From positions 1 through 63,260 of the forward strand of contig CALDPK010000213.1 of NCBI GenBank assembly GCA_937911855.1: a stretch of DNA of 63,260 bases. Reading direction: 5' to 3'. The notes below the pieces were generated by a model that saw nothing but the letters and a program-made list of their open reading frames with translations, was not told the origin of the DNA and did not search any database. A program made the position numbers and the translations under genes. Positions 62,411 through 63,260 of the stretch are shown piece by piece (position 1 is the stretch's first letter; each line of letters begins with the position of its first letter). Origin of the DNA: an uncultured Trueperaceae bacterium. GTDB lineage: Bacteria; Deinococcota; Deinococci; Deinococcales; Trueperaceae.

Positions 62411-63260
62411 AGCAGGCTGCTGATCCAATGGAAAATAGGGGAGGGCGTCAAGCGCGAACTCGTCCGCCTGAGGCTGCCGTGCACCCGACTCAAGCAGCTG
62501 ATGGGCCGCCAAGGCGATCATCGCGCCGTTGTCACTTGACAGCGCCATCGGCGGGAAATGCACCGTGTAGCCTTCGTCCGCCTGCATCCGCTTGCGCAGC
62601 AGCCGGTTGGCTGCCACTCCACCAGCCACGCTGACGCGGGTGATGCCGGTGTCACGGACCGCCCGCGCGACCGTGCTGGCCAGCGACTCGATGACCACCG
62701 CCTGGAACGACGCAGCTACGTCCTCGCGCCGCGCGTCCGGCTGCTTGGCCAGTACGTTGGCCACGGCCGTCTTCAGCCCGCTGAACGAGAACTCGTAACC
62801 GGCCTGGTGCCTGAGCGGCTGGGGCAGCCGGACGGCGCTGGCGTCACCTGACTCGGCAAGCTGCGACAGTGCCGCGCCCCCGGGGTAAGGCAATCCCAGC
62901 TGGCGTGCGACCTTGTCGAAAGCCTCGCCCGCAGCGTCGTCGCGGGTGCGGCCCAGCTCCCGGTAACTCCCCCAGGAGCTCACCTCGAACAGGCTGGTGT
63001 GACCACCTGAAGCGATCAGGCTGAGGAACGGCGTCGCAAGCGTGCTGCCCACCAGGCTCGAGGCGATGTGGCCCTCCAGGTGGTTGATGCTCAGGAACGG
63101 CAGGCCCCGGGCCATGGCGAGCGCCTTGCCGAAGTTGGCCAGTGCGGCGTTCACCGCCCCACCGATAGCGAAGTTCGGGTTCGGCGTGTAGACAAAGCTG
63201 CCGTCACCGTACAGGATAACCTGTCCGTTGGTCGTATTGTCTACCAGCGTAGCCGTCAGA
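62396..63260 (-). CDS. tsaD: tRNA threonylcarbamoyladenosine synthase subunit TsaD, 5' end replaced
   Basis: About 248 residues of TsaD are present, from ANFGKALAMARG onward: NHLEGHIAS (metal-binding H-x-E-G-H), IASGGHTSLFEV, FSFSGLKTAVANV, SVAGGVAANRLLR and LSSDNGAMIALAA. It lacks the first ~90 residues of the family. Upstream of about 63140 the same open frame reads LVDNTTNGQVILYGDGSFVYTPNPNF, an adhesin/VCBS-like repeat unit, with no stop before the window edge. No natural TsaD carries this, so the right end is probably an assembly chimera. TsaD makes t6A37 in tRNA. Confidence 0.85.
   Translation of the reverse strand, partial: LTATLVDNTTNGQVILYGDGSFVYTPNPNFAIGGAVNAALANFGKALAMARGLPFLSINHLEGHIASSLVGSTLATPFLSLIASGGHTSLFEVSSWGSYRELGRTRDDAAGEAFDKVARQLGLPYPGGAALSQLAESGDASAVRLPQPLRHQAGYEFSFSGLKTAVANVLAKQPDARREDVAASFQAVVIESLASTVARAVRDTGITRVSVAGGVAANRLLRKRMQADEGYTVHFPPMALSSDNGAMIALAAHQLLESGARQPQADEFALDALPYFPLDQQPASVAG

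Overview
This is a 63.3-kb, GC-rich window of bacterial chromosome packed with housekeeping genes. I saw no insertion sequence, phage gene, CRISPR array or rRNA. It looks like a diderm bacterium of the Deinococcota, perhaps near the Truepera lineage. The reasons are an SdrP/DdrI-like Crp regulator, LolA-like and OmpH-like envelope proteins, a PEGA/DUF4384 protein, and a strong leaderless-transcription signature: at about twenty starts a TANNNT -10 box lies only 6-10 nt before the start codon, as described for Deinococcus. The lineage is inference; no marker gene was compared.

Both ends of the window look chimeric. At the left, a verrucomicrobial-looking fragment (the start of a DUF3008-like gene and the first ~169 codons of fmt) runs in frame into the Mrp antiporter gene mnhA near 781-795. 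At the right, tsaD runs in frame into a tandem-repeat adhesin-like sequence near 63140-63165. The body (about 0.8-63.1 kb) is consistent with one genome.

Layout. 0.8-6.3 kb: Mrp-type cation/proton antiporter operon mnhABCDEFG. 6.3-11 kb: two Crp/Fnr regulators, a stand-alone dsRNA-binding protein, an orphan NarL-type response regulator, an M20 peptidase and RNase HI. 11-18 kb: acpS-rpiA-bcp, divergent from maf-mreC, then leuS and lpdA. 18-21.3 kb: arginine operon argF-argC-argJ. 21.4-26.4 kb: prepilin peptidase, an OmpH-like protein, and the ffh/rpsP/khpA/rimM/trmD ribosome and SRP cluster. 26.5-34 kb: a TPR protein, an acidic SurA/PpiD-like foldase, purH, three tRNAs (Arg-CCG, Asn-GTT, Pro-CGG), a queuosine-precursor transporter and small unknown proteins. 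34-40 kb: recX, a MacB/LolC-type permease, a 3D-domain protein, a processive GT2 glycosyltransferase fused to a lysozyme-like domain, and a GH26-like lipoprotein. 40-46.7 kb: tgt, then a second arginine operon, argG-GNAT-argH-GNAT(NAGS-like), followed by proC and a secreted protein. 46.8-63.2 kb: envelope proteins, a metallophosphoesterase, ftsE, gyrA, purB, two hydrolases, a MalY-like aminotransferase, fumC, LolA-like and PEGA proteins, a MobA-like nucleotidyltransferase and tsaD.

How parts connect. The two arginine operons carry near-identical palindromic operators (TGCATAAGRTTGCA), so they are probably one regulon covering most of arginine synthesis except argB and argD. The queuosine transporter and tgt supply tRNA modification. 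The GT2-lysozyme fusion and the convergent GH26-like lipoprotein are the best candidate for an undescribed cell-surface polysaccharide system.
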